Origin: Nigrospora sphaerica
Lineage: Eukaryota; Ascomycota; Sordariomycetes; Amphisphaeriales; Apiosporaceae
Length of the DNA stretch: 64,000 nucleotides
Assembly (NCBI GenBank): GCA_018287875.1
Contig: JAGVVL010000001.1
Coordinates: forward strand, 8,618,001-8,682,000
Direction: 5' to 3'
Shown here: piece by piece, positions 24,664-36,900 of the stretch
How the letters are laid out: the number at the start of each line of letters is the position of its first letter
Numbering within the stretch: position 1 is the stretch's first letter
The notes under the pieces: model-generated
What the model saw: only the letters and a program-made list of their open reading frames with translations
The model's database searches: none
What the model was told of the DNA's origin: nothing
Made by a program: the position numbers and the translations under genes

Positions 24664-25148
24664 TGTTTCGGGTTGACGTGTCAAGACCGCCAAGACAAAT
24701 TATGTTTTTGGCGGAGCACTCGGTCTTTCTGGTTTACGCGGCAGTGGGCGTGGTCTGCGAGACCCCTGCCTTGCCGGTCGCGTACGGTTCCGGCCTGGAG
24801 CGGCGCGGGACGGCAGCCATGCCATACGGCCCCTGGCGATCCGATGCGGAGGAGACGAACAGCCTTGGAGGGGAGGACGGGCAGGGAGATTGATAAACCC
24901 CATCGGAACGGTTCCGGGTGGAGGGGTTTCCTTATCGTAGCGTGATCCACGGCACAATCGGCCTGCAGTAGGCGATCGCACAAATCCTCGTGCCCAATCC
25001 TGCTGTCGGCAGCCGTTGAGGCGGGAGACTGCACAGGTGGCCCCCCTCTCCTTGCTTCCCTGTATATTGCACCACATAGATACTCTAGTTTCCGCATAGT
25101 CCATTGTTATCCATTGCGCCAAGCTCTTCACCTTGTCTGTCGCGGGCC
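24664..25148. other. Intergenic, no gene seen
   Basis: This is the 3' region of the HAD-like gene and the promoter of the deaminase gene, both on +. Confidence 0.5.
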
Positions 25149-25837
25149 ATGTCGGGCCCCCACGCCTCCACTGACGGCTCGGCCGCGACCCTTGTCCCGT
25201 CCCTTTTCCCTCCGCGCACCGCCATGACGTCCGACCAGGTCCGGGCCGGCGTCGCGGCGGCCTTGGCGGTGCAGCGGCGCGCCGTTACCTTTGGCAAGCG
25301 GCCCTTCGCCGCCGTGCTCGTGGGCCCGGACAACGAGACGGTCCTCCTCAGCCACCAGTCGGTCGACCAGGTGAACCACGCCGAGAGCTCCCTGGCGCGG
25401 CTCGCCTACTGCCACTACGACAAGGCCTTCTTATGGCGGTGCACCCTGGTCAGCACGTGGGAACCCTGCGGCATGTGTACGGCCACCATCTACGTGAGTG
25501 GCCCGGCCTCTCTTTCTCTCCTCCCCCTTCCCCTCCTTGCGCGCCTCGCCGCGTCGGCGTGCCGAGGCGCGCGGGCCCTGCGGCAGGCCGGCTAACCCGA
25601 GTCCAAAAGTGGGCGCATATTGGCCGCATCGTCTTCGCGGGCAGCAACGATCAGCTGTACGAGCTGACGGGCCCCGGCAACCGGGAGAACTTCACCATGA
25701 ACTGGCACACGCGTGACTTTCTGCAGGGCTGCCCGCAAAAGGACGTCGAGGTGATCGGGCCCCTCGAGGCCGAGGGCAAGGTGGTCGTGGAGGAGAGTGA
25801 CAAGTACTGGAGGCAGACGAGGAACGTCGGCGGCTGA
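25149..25837 (+). CDS. Cytidine/deoxycytidylate deaminase-family zinc hydrolase
   Basis: Exons 25149-25493 and 25610-25837 encode 190 aa. The zinc site is complete: His77-Ala-Glu79 (NHAESSLA) and PCGMC with Cys107 and Cys110. WAHIGRIVFAGSNDQLYEL follows, then a helical C-terminus (WHTRDFLQGCP). The pattern fits the CMP/dCMP deaminase clan, closest in feel to guanine-deaminase and small nucleoside/nucleobase deaminases of fungi rather than to the tRNA-editing Tad2. It should hydrolytically deaminate an aminated base or nucleoside. An alternative start at the in-frame ATG 25224 would remove 25 poorly conserved residues. A Dal5-like permease gene follows downstream on the same strand. Confidence 0.8.
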
Positions 25838-27451
25838 AGGATTACGCGCATATTGTTTGTACCGCCCACATGGGAGCCTCGAGGGCCCTCCCGCGGGAAG
25901 AATGCCAACTTTTCCGTCCAATCGAGTCCGCCCCCAACGTTGCATATTACGTCGGTGCGGCTTGAAGCGGCCGGAGGGCGGACGCGCTGTAACCAACCTT
26001 TTTGGGGGGTCCTAGGCAGCCTTGGCCCTCTACACCGGCGGGCGCCTTGCGATACCGCTGACACAAGTCGTAAACGGAGACGGGAAGGTCGTCTGGGCTC
26101 CCCCTGCTATAGGCAGGCCGTTGGCCAGCGCCTCCGCCCCGGCTGTCATCACCCTATTTATGGTGGGCCGTCAAGCAGGCTGACCGGATGAAGAGAAGCG
26201 CCAAGGCGCGAGGCGGAATGCCACCCTACCACCGTGATGCAGGCATTTCCGGACCAACCACGACGAGGCGGTGGGAGGGACGGGCATGCGCGAACGTGTG
26301 ACCAACGACCGAAAAGCGCAGCAGTTGCCAAGCGAGGTACGAACCCGGGGGGCACGCGGCTGGTGCTATGGCCGTTCACAAGACCATGGGCGGGCGGCGC
26401 GATCAAGCTCGGCGATGCTCGACAAGCTCGAGTCAGTCCCAGGCCGTTGGCACGGAAGGGGCGGAGAACCGCGCCAATGCCACGGCGTTGCGACAAGCTC
26501 TCGGCCCCAGAGCTTGTCCACGTGGGCGTCCGGTAGTTATATTGGCACCGAAAATACCGGGGGAAATGATACCGGCGTTCTGTCGAACCTGAATGATCTA
26601 AAGCGGCTGGCTACTGGAGGATGCATACCAATTTTCATGGCAGGAGCTTCGACGCATGGGTTGATGAGTCTCGATTGAGGCCCCCTCGGCCTAAGCCATT
26701 GCCGCCGTATCCCGTGATGGGCTCGCTTGGGAACCGAGTGCGTACGCAGTGTATGCAATAGATGCGACCCTTGCCTTGGTTTTCCTCTCTCGGTTCGGCT
26801 GCATTAGTGAGCAAACGTGGCCGGGCACGTTCGGCCTGTCACCCCCGGTACAAACAGATCCGAAATGGAAAGGGTCGCCCATGGCCATGACAGCTGAAGG
26901 CTCTGACCAGGATCGCCAGGCTCTCTCTATCCATGACCATGACCTAATGGCTTCCGGGAAGTGCAAGATGGGCAGGCCAACCCCGCATCCCCGACGTCCC
27001 TCCCCCTCCAGCCTCTCCCCCGCAAATGGGAAGCGGCAAAGCTGGGATCGGAAGGATTTCCCGGACCGGGGTCAGCTTCCCCAACTGCGCCTGGCTACAT
27101 CTCCGTGTGAATTGCATTCAGCCGGAACCAATGGGCTCTCGTCCTCTCTTCGCTCATCCGGGATGGCTGGGCGGTCCGACCGCACGTACTATGTGCGTCC
27201 CCGTATGGACTAGGTGCACAATTAAGTGGTAGCAGCAACAGCGGCCGGCATCATGGGAACGATGAGCCCTGGGCTCGGGTGGGGAGGGGCGTTCTGCCCA
27301 TATATCGGTTTCCCCCCTCTCCCCCTCGAGCCTGGAGACGCGCCCTTTCGGGCAGCGGTCCATTGCGTGTCTCTCGTCTGCCCGTCAGTTTTTGGACCGG
27401 AATATTGTCGCCCCCGCCCCGCACCACGTCTTCGGCGCGGGAACCGCCACC
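25838..27451. other. Intergenic, no gene recognised
   Basis: 1.6 kb separate the deaminase and permease genes. Frames are short and compositionally random. Confidence 0.5.
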
Positions 27452-29620
27452 ATGACTGACCCGATGGACAAGAACATCGAGACCGACAACGTCTCCTCCC
27501 AGGGCCGCACGACGCCCCCGGCGGCCCGGGAGGACCTCAAGGAGCCCGTGGTCGGGCCGGTCCCCGGCGACCAGGCGCAGCGTCGCGGGCTGGAGCCGCC
27601 CCCTCTCATCCTGGCCATGAGCGCCGAGCAACGGGCCGCGCTGGAGGCACACCTCGTCCGTAAGGTGGACCTGAGGCTGTTGCCCATGATAGTCATCATG
27701 TACATCATGAACTACATCGATAGGTAAGACGTCCCGGCGGGGACCGGGTGGTGCGACGCGGCCGGCGCTGACGAGTCCCAGGAACAACATCGCGGCCGCG
27801 CGACTGGCGCATCTCGAGAGGGACCTGAACATGCCAGAAAACTCGACCCAGTATCAGGTAGGTTACCTGGCAGCATTGGCTCGCGGTAGGCACTGATCAG
27901 TTCCCTGTAAACAGACCACCGTCAGCATTCTTTTCGTCGGGTAAGCAGGACAACTTATCCCCTTCCTCCCCGAGGCTGACGCGCACCGCGGCTGAACACG
28001 CTCTCTCCAGTTACCTCCTCATGCAAATCCCTTCCAATTTGTTCCTCAACAAGCTCGGGAAGCCGGCCCTCTACCTTCCCGCGTGTGTGAGTTCTGCTGG
28101 CCCCCTCCATGCCTGCAGCGATGCAGCCGTCGATGGAACCCCTGACCAGAGCACCTAGATGATTGTGTGGGGCGTCATCTCGGCGGCCACGGCCTCTTGC
28201 CACAATTTCGAGGGCCTCTTAGCCATCCGGTTTTTCCTGGGTTTCGTGGAAGCGGCCTACTTTGTGCGTGGTACCGACGAGTTCGCCGATGGAAATCGAA
28301 AGCTGACAGGACCTACGCAGCCCGGCTGCCTATACTATCTCAGCTGTTGGTACACACGAAAGGAGCTTGGTGAGTGAGGCCACGGTTCGGGTCTTTTGGT
28401 TTCGTGCTGACCCAGCCACATCGCAGGCCTCCGGACCGCCTTCCTCTACTCGGGCGCGCTGATCTCGGGCGCCTTTTCCGGCCTCATCTCGGCCGGCATC
28501 ACGGGCAACATGGACGGGTCGCTGGGCATCGCGGCCTGGCAGTGGTTGTTCATCATCGAGGGCGCCGCCACCGTCTTCATCGCCTTCTTCGGCTTCTGGG
28601 TCCTGCCCAACTTCCCGCGCACGACGAGCTGGCTGACGGAGGAGGAGAAGGCGCTGGCCGTCTGGCGGCTCGAGGAGGACATTGGCGAGGATGACTGGGT
28701 AAACAGCCAGCAGCAGACCTTTTTTCACGGGGCGAAGCTGGCGTTTATGGATATCAAGACCTACGTGCTGGTTGGTACCCACCCGTTCCCCGCGGAAAGA
28801 AAAACCCCTGGCTGACGGACCGGCTCCTAGCTCGTGCTGCTGTTCGGCACTGTCGCGACAGGCACTGTGACCAACTTCTTCCCGACCGTGGTGGCGACGC
28901 TGGGGTACGGGCCCGTCGAGTCGCTCCTCCTGACGGCGCCCCCCTACGTCCTCGCCGTCGTGCTGAGCTGGCTCAACGCCTGGCACGCCGACAAGACGGG
29001 CGAGCGGTTCTGGCACATCACGTGGTCTCTGGTCATGAGCATGATCGCCAACATCATCGCTGCGACGACCAACTCCCTGGGGCCCCGCTACTTTAGCATG
29101 ATGCTGATGGTAGGTTGCCCGACGGGGGGAACCCCCCCCAAAGCCGCGGCGGGCGAGACCACGACAACTGACGGAAATGACAGGTCCCCGGCGCGTACTG
29201 CGCCTTCGTCGTCGCCCTCGCCTGGATCAGCAACACGATGCCGCGGCCGCCGGCCAAGCGCGCGGCGGCGCTGGCCTTTATCAACGCCGTGAGCAACTGC
29301 TCGTCCATCTACGCGTCGTACAGTGCGTACCGTCCGGGGTGGGTGCCCCCCCTTCTTCCCTCCTTCCCTTCTCCTCGCCGCCTTCGTTTTGCTGACTCGC
29401 ACGGCGCCGGGCAGTGTACCCCAAGAGCGCGGGCCCGCAGTACGTTCTCGCCATGTCGGTCAACTGCGCCATGGCCTTCATCGCCATCTGCGCCGCCCTG
29501 ACGCTGCGGCTGATGCTCGTCCGGCTCAACCGGAAGCTCGAGCAGGGCATCTACGTCGAGGGCGCCATCAACGCGCTGCCGGGCGCCGCGGCGCACCACG
29601 GCTTCCGGTTCAAGGTGTGA
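27452..29620 (+). CDS. MFS transporter, Dal5/Tna1-type anion:cation symporter (allantoate-permease family)
   Basis: Ten exons: 27452-27723, 27782-27857, 27915-27940, 28011-28086, 28159-28263, 28321-28369, 28427-28770, 28831-29109, 29184-29322, 29415-29620; 523 aa, all phases agree. One exon is only 26 nt. The donor at 28771 (GTTGGT) is weak but is the only one that keeps frame. Family motifs: LPMIVIMYIMNYIDRNNIAAAR in TM1, the LFVGYLLMQIPSNL loop into TM2, RFFLGFVEAAYFPGCLYYLS, WYTRKELGLRTAFLYSG and WQWLFIIEG. This group imports organic anions such as allantoate, ureidosuccinate, nicotinate or biotin precursors with protons at the plasma membrane. The exact substrate is unknown. The start has a good context (GCCACCATG). 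Confidence 0.88.
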
Positions 29621-30742
29621 TCCCCGGGGGCCGGGCGGCAGCGAAAGCGGCGCGTCGGCGGGGTGGGGAGGGGGGGCGCCTTGGGGGACGGAGGATCGGC
29701 GCGGTGGGAGTTGCATATCCGATATTTTGGGGTGTTTGGTCAGGTAGACGAAGATCTTCCGCTACTCGCTTCTCTCTCCCTTTCTGCCGTATTTTTTTCG
29801 ATTCTTGGTGAAGCATTATTTCCTCCCAGGGTTAAGCTGTCCCGTACCAACGGGGCGGCGGCCGTCAGGTTGGCGCGGGCCATTTCCGTCCACCTTCCAT
29901 CAACAGTATCATGGCCCGGCGCTCTTTCGCGCACTCCTTCCCGGTGTCGCTCGTCTCGTGAAACGACATGACGGACGACGAGATGGCCGGCTACCTGGCG
30001 CGCAACGCCGATTCTGGGAGTAAGAGGCTCGATTTCGGGCTCTCATTCTAAACATGGGAACGAGGAACCGGGCAGAGGCTAAATAGCTGTAGGCCTTGTA
30101 CGTGGAAGCCCGGAATGGGCTTTAGGATTTGCAGAAGAGAATAATGTCAAGATTTAAGATACAATGTTGGCAGAAAAGGGATTAACGTCTACACCAGGCG
30201 TGACTGGCGCCGGCAGAAGTATGGGAACTCCCGTTTCCCGGGTGCAGGAGAATTGTTCGCTAACGAATACCCCCATAAGGAGCATTAGGTCCCGCTTCAA
30301 GAGTCATTGGTCAATTCCCCTCGACTTGTATCAAATGTTACTGGCGTGCATTTCATTCGGTCTGGATCCCTCTCGGGCCGGTTCCTGCAGGCGTACTGCC
30401 TCCCGGTTGCGACAGTATACTATAATATGGCGTGATCCAGCCAAGGCGATAACGCCCTCCTTCCCAACAAGAGACTCAAGCGGCAGAGATTCGGTATTGC
30501 GTTGGGGACGTATACAGAGCAAGCAGATAAGAAGTGCTTGTTTGGTTGGCCGACAATAGGATCACGGGAAATCCCGCGCAGAATAAAAAAAAGACTACCA
30601 CCCCCAAAAGGTCCAATGCCAACTCTCTTGGCCCAAGTGCACCTGCATGCACACCTCACATACACGCACCCACCTACACCATTTCCGAATCGGGCAAGCT
30701 CATTCTGGCAAAGAGGCACCTGCTTTGCCCGCGCCCACGACC
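29621..30742. other. Intergenic, no gene recognised
   Basis: 1.1 kb lie between the two MFS genes. The part after 30030 is AT-richer than its surroundings. No gene or repeat is evident. Confidence 0.5.
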
Positions 30743-32850
30743 ATGTCTTCTCCGGGCCGCTCGGCAGGGAGGGTTCCCGGGCCGGGGCCGGAGACGGCGC
30801 ACGAGACGAGCCCGCTGCTCGCGGGCGACGGGCCGGGCCGGCCTCGCTCTCCGGGTAGGAGCCCCTTGTCGCATCCCGTCCTCGCGCCGTCGCCCTGCGA
30901 GGACGGGGGCTTTTCTTCCCCGTCGCCCGTGCCGGACGCGGGGCTGGAGCGCGGCCGCAAAGCCGCCGCCGCCGACGAAGACGGCGACGGCGGCCGGCCG
31001 GGGCCCCGTGCCGCCGTTCTCCGCATCGTCGCCGTCCTGCTGATCGGCGCCTTCACGGCCAGCGCCGACGGTTCCCTCGTGCTCGCGACCCACCCCACCA
31101 TCGCCTCGCAGTTCGGCGCGCTGGCGTCGTCGAGCTGGCTGTTCGTCTCCTACAACCTCGCCGGCGCCGCTTCCCAGGCCATGGTAAGTGATTCCCCTCT
31201 CCCCCGGTAGGCATGGCCAGCGGAGGCTTCCGAAGGACCCCCTCGGTTGAGATTCAAGCGCTAGTACGGCAAACTCAGCGACATCTACGGCCGACGCGCC
31301 TTGCTCATCACCGCGTATGCGTTTTTCGCCGCGGGCTGGTGAGTTTCCCCACCGGTGCACGAAAAGATGCATCGATCCACGTCGGCTGACGAGGATCCCC
31401 AGTTCTCTGGTCGGTACGGGCCGCTCGATGGGCGAGGTGATTCTGGGCCGGGTCATCTCGGGCTGCGGCGGCTCGGCGCTGAACGTGCTGGGTATGCTGG
31501 TGGTCACCGGTACGTGCGGGATGATCTCCCTCTCCCCCTTGCCGCTTCCCCTTCGCTCACTGTACCGTCTCTAGACCTCGTGGCCCTGCGCGAGGCCGCC
31601 GTGTGGCTTTCGGGCATCAACCTAGCGGCCACGACGGGCCGGAGCCTCGGCGGGCCGCTCGGGGGCTGGCTCGCCGACACGGTAGGCTGGCGCTGGTCTT
31701 TCCTCGGCCAGGTGCCCATCTTCCTGGTCGCCATCGTCCTCTGCGTCGTCTGGATGCCCGCGAGCGCGCCGTTGCCTTCGCCGTCGCGCGGCCCGCCCGG
31801 CCGCCGGGGCCTCGCCCGCATCGACTTCCTCGGCGCCGCCCTCCTCGCCCTCGCCATGCTGGCCTTCCTCGTCCCCCTCGAGATCGGCGGCGCCGTGCTG
31901 CCGTGGGCCCACCCGGCCGTCTGGGGCCTCGGCGTCGCCGCCCTCGTCCTCGCCGGCCTGTTCGTGCTCGTCGAGGCGCGCTGGGCCGCCGAGCCCATCT
32001 TCCCCGTCGAGCTGCTGCGCCACCGCGACGTCCTCCTGTCGTACCTCGTCGCCTTCCTCCAGACGGCCGCGCAGCTGGGACTCATGTTTTCGGTCCCCCT
32101 CTACTTCCAGGTCACCCAGAGGGTGTCCAACAAAGTGGCGGGCGCCTACCTGGTGCCCGCCGTGGCCGGAAACGCCCTGGGCGCTGTCCTGGCGGGCGTG
32201 GTCATCAAGAGGTGAGCGTGGCAGGGCGCCCGCCCGGAAAACCACAGACGGAGGGCTAATCCGTCGCAGAACCGGCCGCTACAAAGGCGTCTTGATGGCC
32301 GCCACGGCCGCCTCGTCCCTGGCCTACACCCTCCTGCTCCTCCGGTGGCACGGGCACACGGGTATCGGCGAGGCCCTCTACATCTTCCCCGGCGGCCTCG
32401 GCACGGGCATGGTGCAGGCCGCCATCTTCGTCAGCATCCAGGCGGCCGTGGACCCGGCACACAAGGCGCCGGCGCTGGCGGGCAATTTCCTCGTCACCAC
32501 CGTCGGCTCCCTCGTCGGCATGGTCGCCGTCAACGCCGTCATGACGCAGACTATGCAGCGGGAGCTCCACGCGCGGCTCACGGCCATGAACCTCGACCCC
32601 CCGGCCCGGGCAAAGGCTAGTCTTTCCTCTGCGCCCCATCTTTTCCGAACGGGAACGCTGACGGAATGCTGTCTAGCTTATCGACAGGGCCATGTCCAGT
32701 ATCGACTACCTCGACGAAGCCGCCCCCGATATCGCGGCCGCCGTGGTCGAGGCTTACGTTCGGGGTCTTTCCCTTGGCCACGCCGTTTCCCTCACCGCCG
32801 CAGCGTTGGCCCTAGTGGCTTGCAGTGTTTTGCGAGAGAAGAAGCTATGA
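30743..32850 (+). CDS. MFS transporter, drug:H+ antiporter-2 / vacuolar basic amino acid transporter-like
   Basis: Exons 30743-31183, 31265-31338, 31403-31509, 31575-32211, 32270-32615 and 32677-32850 encode 592 aa. A hydrophilic N-terminus of about 95 residues ends in the acidic/Gly-rich stretch before TM1 (VLRIVAVLLIGAFTASADGSLVLAT). Motifs include SSWLFVSYNLAGAASQAMYGKLSDIYGRRALL (motif A), GCGGSALNVLG and a long run of helices to TM14-like VSLTAAALALVACSVL. This matches the 14-helix DHA2 group that includes yeast Vba vacuolar amino acid importers and multidrug exporters; ETSPLL near the N-terminus could be a dileucine vacuolar sorting signal. Intron 5 (32616-32676) needs a GC donor (AAG/GCTAGT) with a CTGAC branch point and CTAG acceptor; no GT donor keeps frame. 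Confidence 0.85.
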
Positions 32851-33991
32851 TCAATAAAACGACGATGACCACCCAGCTCGGAGAGCTTGGTCTTCATGTT
32901 GTGATTTTGTTCCAGCCTTTCTCTTTCATGTAGTCTTCTTCCACTGTTAACCAGATCGTGTGACGATGGGGCTTGAGCAGGTCCCGGCCTTCCTGACAGA
33001 TTCGGCCACCTTCTCGCTTTGCCAGACGTTCCCACCCGGTGACCAAAAGTTCCCGGATCATGGATCTAGTCGTGCTACGATTACGAAAGGTTAGGTGCTA
33101 TTTTATTCTGTTTATAGGACAGCGACAGTTCGAACATTTATGTGGAACGAAATGAATGACCAGTGCATTTAAAGGCCGGTGGCTCTAGATTTAAGGGCTT
33201 AGTGCGCGCGCTTTTCGACAGGCTTAGTTGTTCATTCTAGGGAGGGCGGTAAGTGTCGGGCCCCGTTCTATAGCGCTAGGATCTAAATTCTAGTGGAAAC
33301 AAACTGGCCTGCCCATCCACGAAGGAATGATTCCCGTGCATTATCTTCCTACGATGTAAGATATTGAGACGGGGCCAGAGCAGGACGCACTAAACCTTGA
33401 TCAAGGCATTGCACTTTGAATAGGAACGCGCAACCGCTCATAGCGTAGAAAGGAAGACGACAAAACGTCATGGACAAGACAAACAGTCCAACCACCTCAC
33501 TTCATTAATACACACTCTTTTGTTCCTAGTTTTGAGCCTCACTTCCTACTATTTTGCATGCTGCAAACCTCGCTCAAGACTATCCACACGTCATTGACTG
33601 TGATATCTTTCTTCAAGGCACGCAGTCACTCCGTTTGGATCGACCTCACGGCCGCGTCCTTCCACCAAAACCTCTTCACCTGGGGTTTGTCTGTTCTAAT
33701 ATAACGAGTATTAAGGCGAGCCTACAATCTATGGCCTATACTTATTGGACTCTTTAGTTGCTGGCATCAAAGAGCCTTACTTGGCCTTATTGCCAAGCAT
33801 TTTACATCCGTTATATAGGGCTAGCTAATAGCAACCGGCAGCTTAGCTGTGCAGTAGGCTGTGCCATCTAGCATTCTGCCTCGTAGGCTGCTTACGCGAC
33901 TGGCAGTGTGGCCTTGAAAATAGCGCACTAAGGATGCGGGGGCGACGGTTCCTTTCGCCCTCTTGCGCGTCGCATGCCGGGAACCGTAAAG
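32851..33991. other. AT-richer intergenic block upstream of the NLR-like gene
   Basis: Base composition drops visibly after about 33050, with many TA-rich words and no long GC-biased frames. No intact transposon gene or clear terminal repeat was found. It may be the remains of decayed mobile DNA, but no coding remnant could be recognised. Confidence 0.45.
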
Positions 33992-36900
33992 ATGAGTTTC
34001 GGGTTCGGTGTTGGCGACTTTCTCGCAGTCATTAAACTCATTAAAAAGATTCGGACGGACTTCGCTGATGCACCAAAGCAATTCGAGCACATTTCCACCG
34101 AGTACGTCATGTTTCGTAGCTGACATGGCAGTGCTCACCTGACCGCTCTCGCAACACAGGGTTCGAAGTCTATCGATCGTCCTCCAAGATATCGAGATAT
34201 TTGTTTCTAGCGACCATATTTCCGACACCCAGAAGCAGGAGCTAAATACGATCCTCGCCAGCTGCGAACGGACTCTGAGAGACATAGAAAACACCCTAGA
34301 CAAGTACTGCGATCTGGGGAACAAGAGCAAGAGCATTGGGCAGGCAGCAAGAAGAGCATGGAAGCGACTGGCACTCGAGCCTGACGACATCCGGGACCTT
34401 CGAAGTCGGATCTCTTCTAACGTCACGCTGCTCAACTCCCTCGTCGGCGGCGTAACGAGAGACAGTGTCGCCAAGGTGGTAAAGCGACAAGACCGACAGG
34501 AGCACCAGGAGATTCTTGACTGGCTTACTCAGATCGACTATGCCGCCCAGCAATCAGACTTCGTTAATCGGCGCCAGGCTGGAACAGGCCAGTGGCTGCT
34601 TGATTCAGCCGAGTATCAACACTGGATCACGACCGCAAAGCAATCGCTCTTCTGCCCCGGGATCCCGGGTGCCGGGAAAACCATCCTGACGTCCATTGTG
34701 GTGAATGACCTACTCGAAAGGTTTCCCGCCAACGGCTCAACTGCTATTTGCTACATCTACTGCAACTTTCGCCGCACTGAAGAACAGAAGCTCGACGACT
34801 TGCTAAGCAGTCTTCTTAGGCAGCTAGCGCAAGGCCAAGCCCCATTTCCGTGCAGCGTCATGGATCTCTATGAACGGCACAAATACCGACGGACTCGGCC
34901 ATCTATCGAGGAGATCTGCACGGCGCTCCATTCTGTGACGGCCGGCTATTCTAGGGTATTCGTGGTAGTCGACGCTCTTGACGAGTGCAACGTACCTAAC
35001 GGCTGCCGGCCCAGATTCGTGTCTGAGCTCCTCCACCTTCAGACTCAACTAAGGGCGAATCTGCTAGTGACTTCACGTTTCATACCAGAGATCATCGAGA
35101 GATTTTCCCAAAGCGTGACCAAGGAAATTCGAGCCTCAGTGGAGGACATTGGTCGCTATCTAGAAGGCTGCATGATAAGCCTTCCGAGATTCGTATCCAC
35201 TAATATTGATCTCCAAGAACAGATTAAAGAGAAGATCATTAGCGCCGCGGACGGAATGTACGTGTACTCACCCTCGAAATAGACTAATACTAACTCTCGG
35301 CAGGTTTCTCCTTGCAAAGTTGCGTCTTGATTCGCTTAAAGGCAAACGTTCTCTAAAGGCTGTCCGAAGCGCGCTCCACGGATTCACGGCGGGGTCAGAT
35401 GCGTACGATGCTGCGTACACCGACGCGATGGATCGGATCAGTAGTCAGCTCCCTGACGAGAAGCAACTTGCATTCCAGACACTCTCGTGGATCGCCGGCG
35501 CAAAAAGGCCGTTAAAGATAGTCGAACTGCTACACGCGCTCGGCACCGAGCCGGGTGAGTCGGCTTTTGACGAAGATAACGTTCCTAACATTCAGGACGT
35601 CATCTCCAACTGCTGTGGCCTAGTCACCGTCGACGAACAAACCAGGATAGTGCGCCTAATCCATTACACGGCACAGGAGTACTTTGAAAGGACGCAGGAC
35701 ACTTGGTTCCCAGATGGCCAAACGGATTTGACGGCAACTTGCGTCAGTTACCTGTCTTTCGATGTCTTCAAAGCCGGGAGATGTGAAAACGATCGGGATT
35801 TTGAGAATCGACTGTCCACATATCAGCTGTATGACTACGCTAGCCACTACTGGGGAGCACATGCCAGGTCCGCGACAAGTAACCAGTGGACAAACACCTT
35901 TCTTGAGGTGCAGTCTCAGGTTGACGCTGCTGCTCAAGGGCTTCTGACCAGGAAACTTTGGGCTAACGACTCCAACTACAGCACAAGAGTGCAGATCAAC
36001 ATGACTGGCTTGCATCTTGTTGCATTCTTTGGGCTTGAACAAGCAGCTGAGTTCTTCATCTCGGCGCAAAATCACAACAAAAAAGACAGTTATAACAGAA
36101 CACCGTTGTCATATGCCGCCGATAATGGACACGAAGCTGTGGTGCGACTATTGCTCGAGCAGAAGGCCGAGGTCGACGCGAAGGACCGATATGGCCGGAC
36201 ACCGCTGTTGTTTGCCGCCGGGAAAGGACACGAAGCCGTGGTGCGGCTGCTGCTCGAGCAGAAGGCCGAGGTCGACGCGAAGGACGAGCATAGCCGGACG
36301 CCGCTATCGTTTGCCACCGAGAATGCACACGAAGCGGTGGTGCGATTATTGCTCGAGCAGAAGGCCGAGGTCGACGCGAAGGACCGATATATCCAGACAC
36401 CGCTATTGTTTGCCGCCAGGAAGGGACACGAAGCCGTGGTGCGACTACTTCTCGAGCAGAAGGCCGAGGTTGACGCGAAGGACCGATATATCCAGACGCC
36501 GTTATCATATGCCGCCGAGAATGGACACGAAGCCGTGGTGCGGCTTCTGCTCGAGCAGAAGGCCGAGATCGACACGAAGGACCGATATGGCCAGACACCG
36601 CTATTTTGGGCTGCCAAGAAAGGACACGAAGCGGTGGTGCGACTATTGCTCGAGCAGAAGGCTGAGGTCGACGCGAAGGACCGATATGGCCGGACACCGC
36701 TATCGTCTGCCGCCCGGAACGGACACGAAGCCGTGGTGCGACTATTGCTCGAACAGAAGGCCGAGGTCAACACAAAGGACCGAATTGGTTGGACACCGCT
36801 ATCGTTTGCCGTCCAGAATCGACAAGAAGCCGTGGTGCGGCTGCTGCTCGAGAAGAAGGCCGAGGTCGACTTGAAGGATCAATATGGCCAGACAACGCTG

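Noticed and set aside
33100..33900. Possible decayed transposon upstream of the NLR-like gene
   Set aside because: No transposase, reverse transcriptase, terminal inverted repeat or target duplication could be identified; only composition suggests it.
36056..36773. Two minus-strand frames of 213 and 227 aa through the ankyrin array
   Set aside because: They are repeat shadows: antisense of 99-bp units gives periodic frames (for example STSAFCSS) with no family resemblance.
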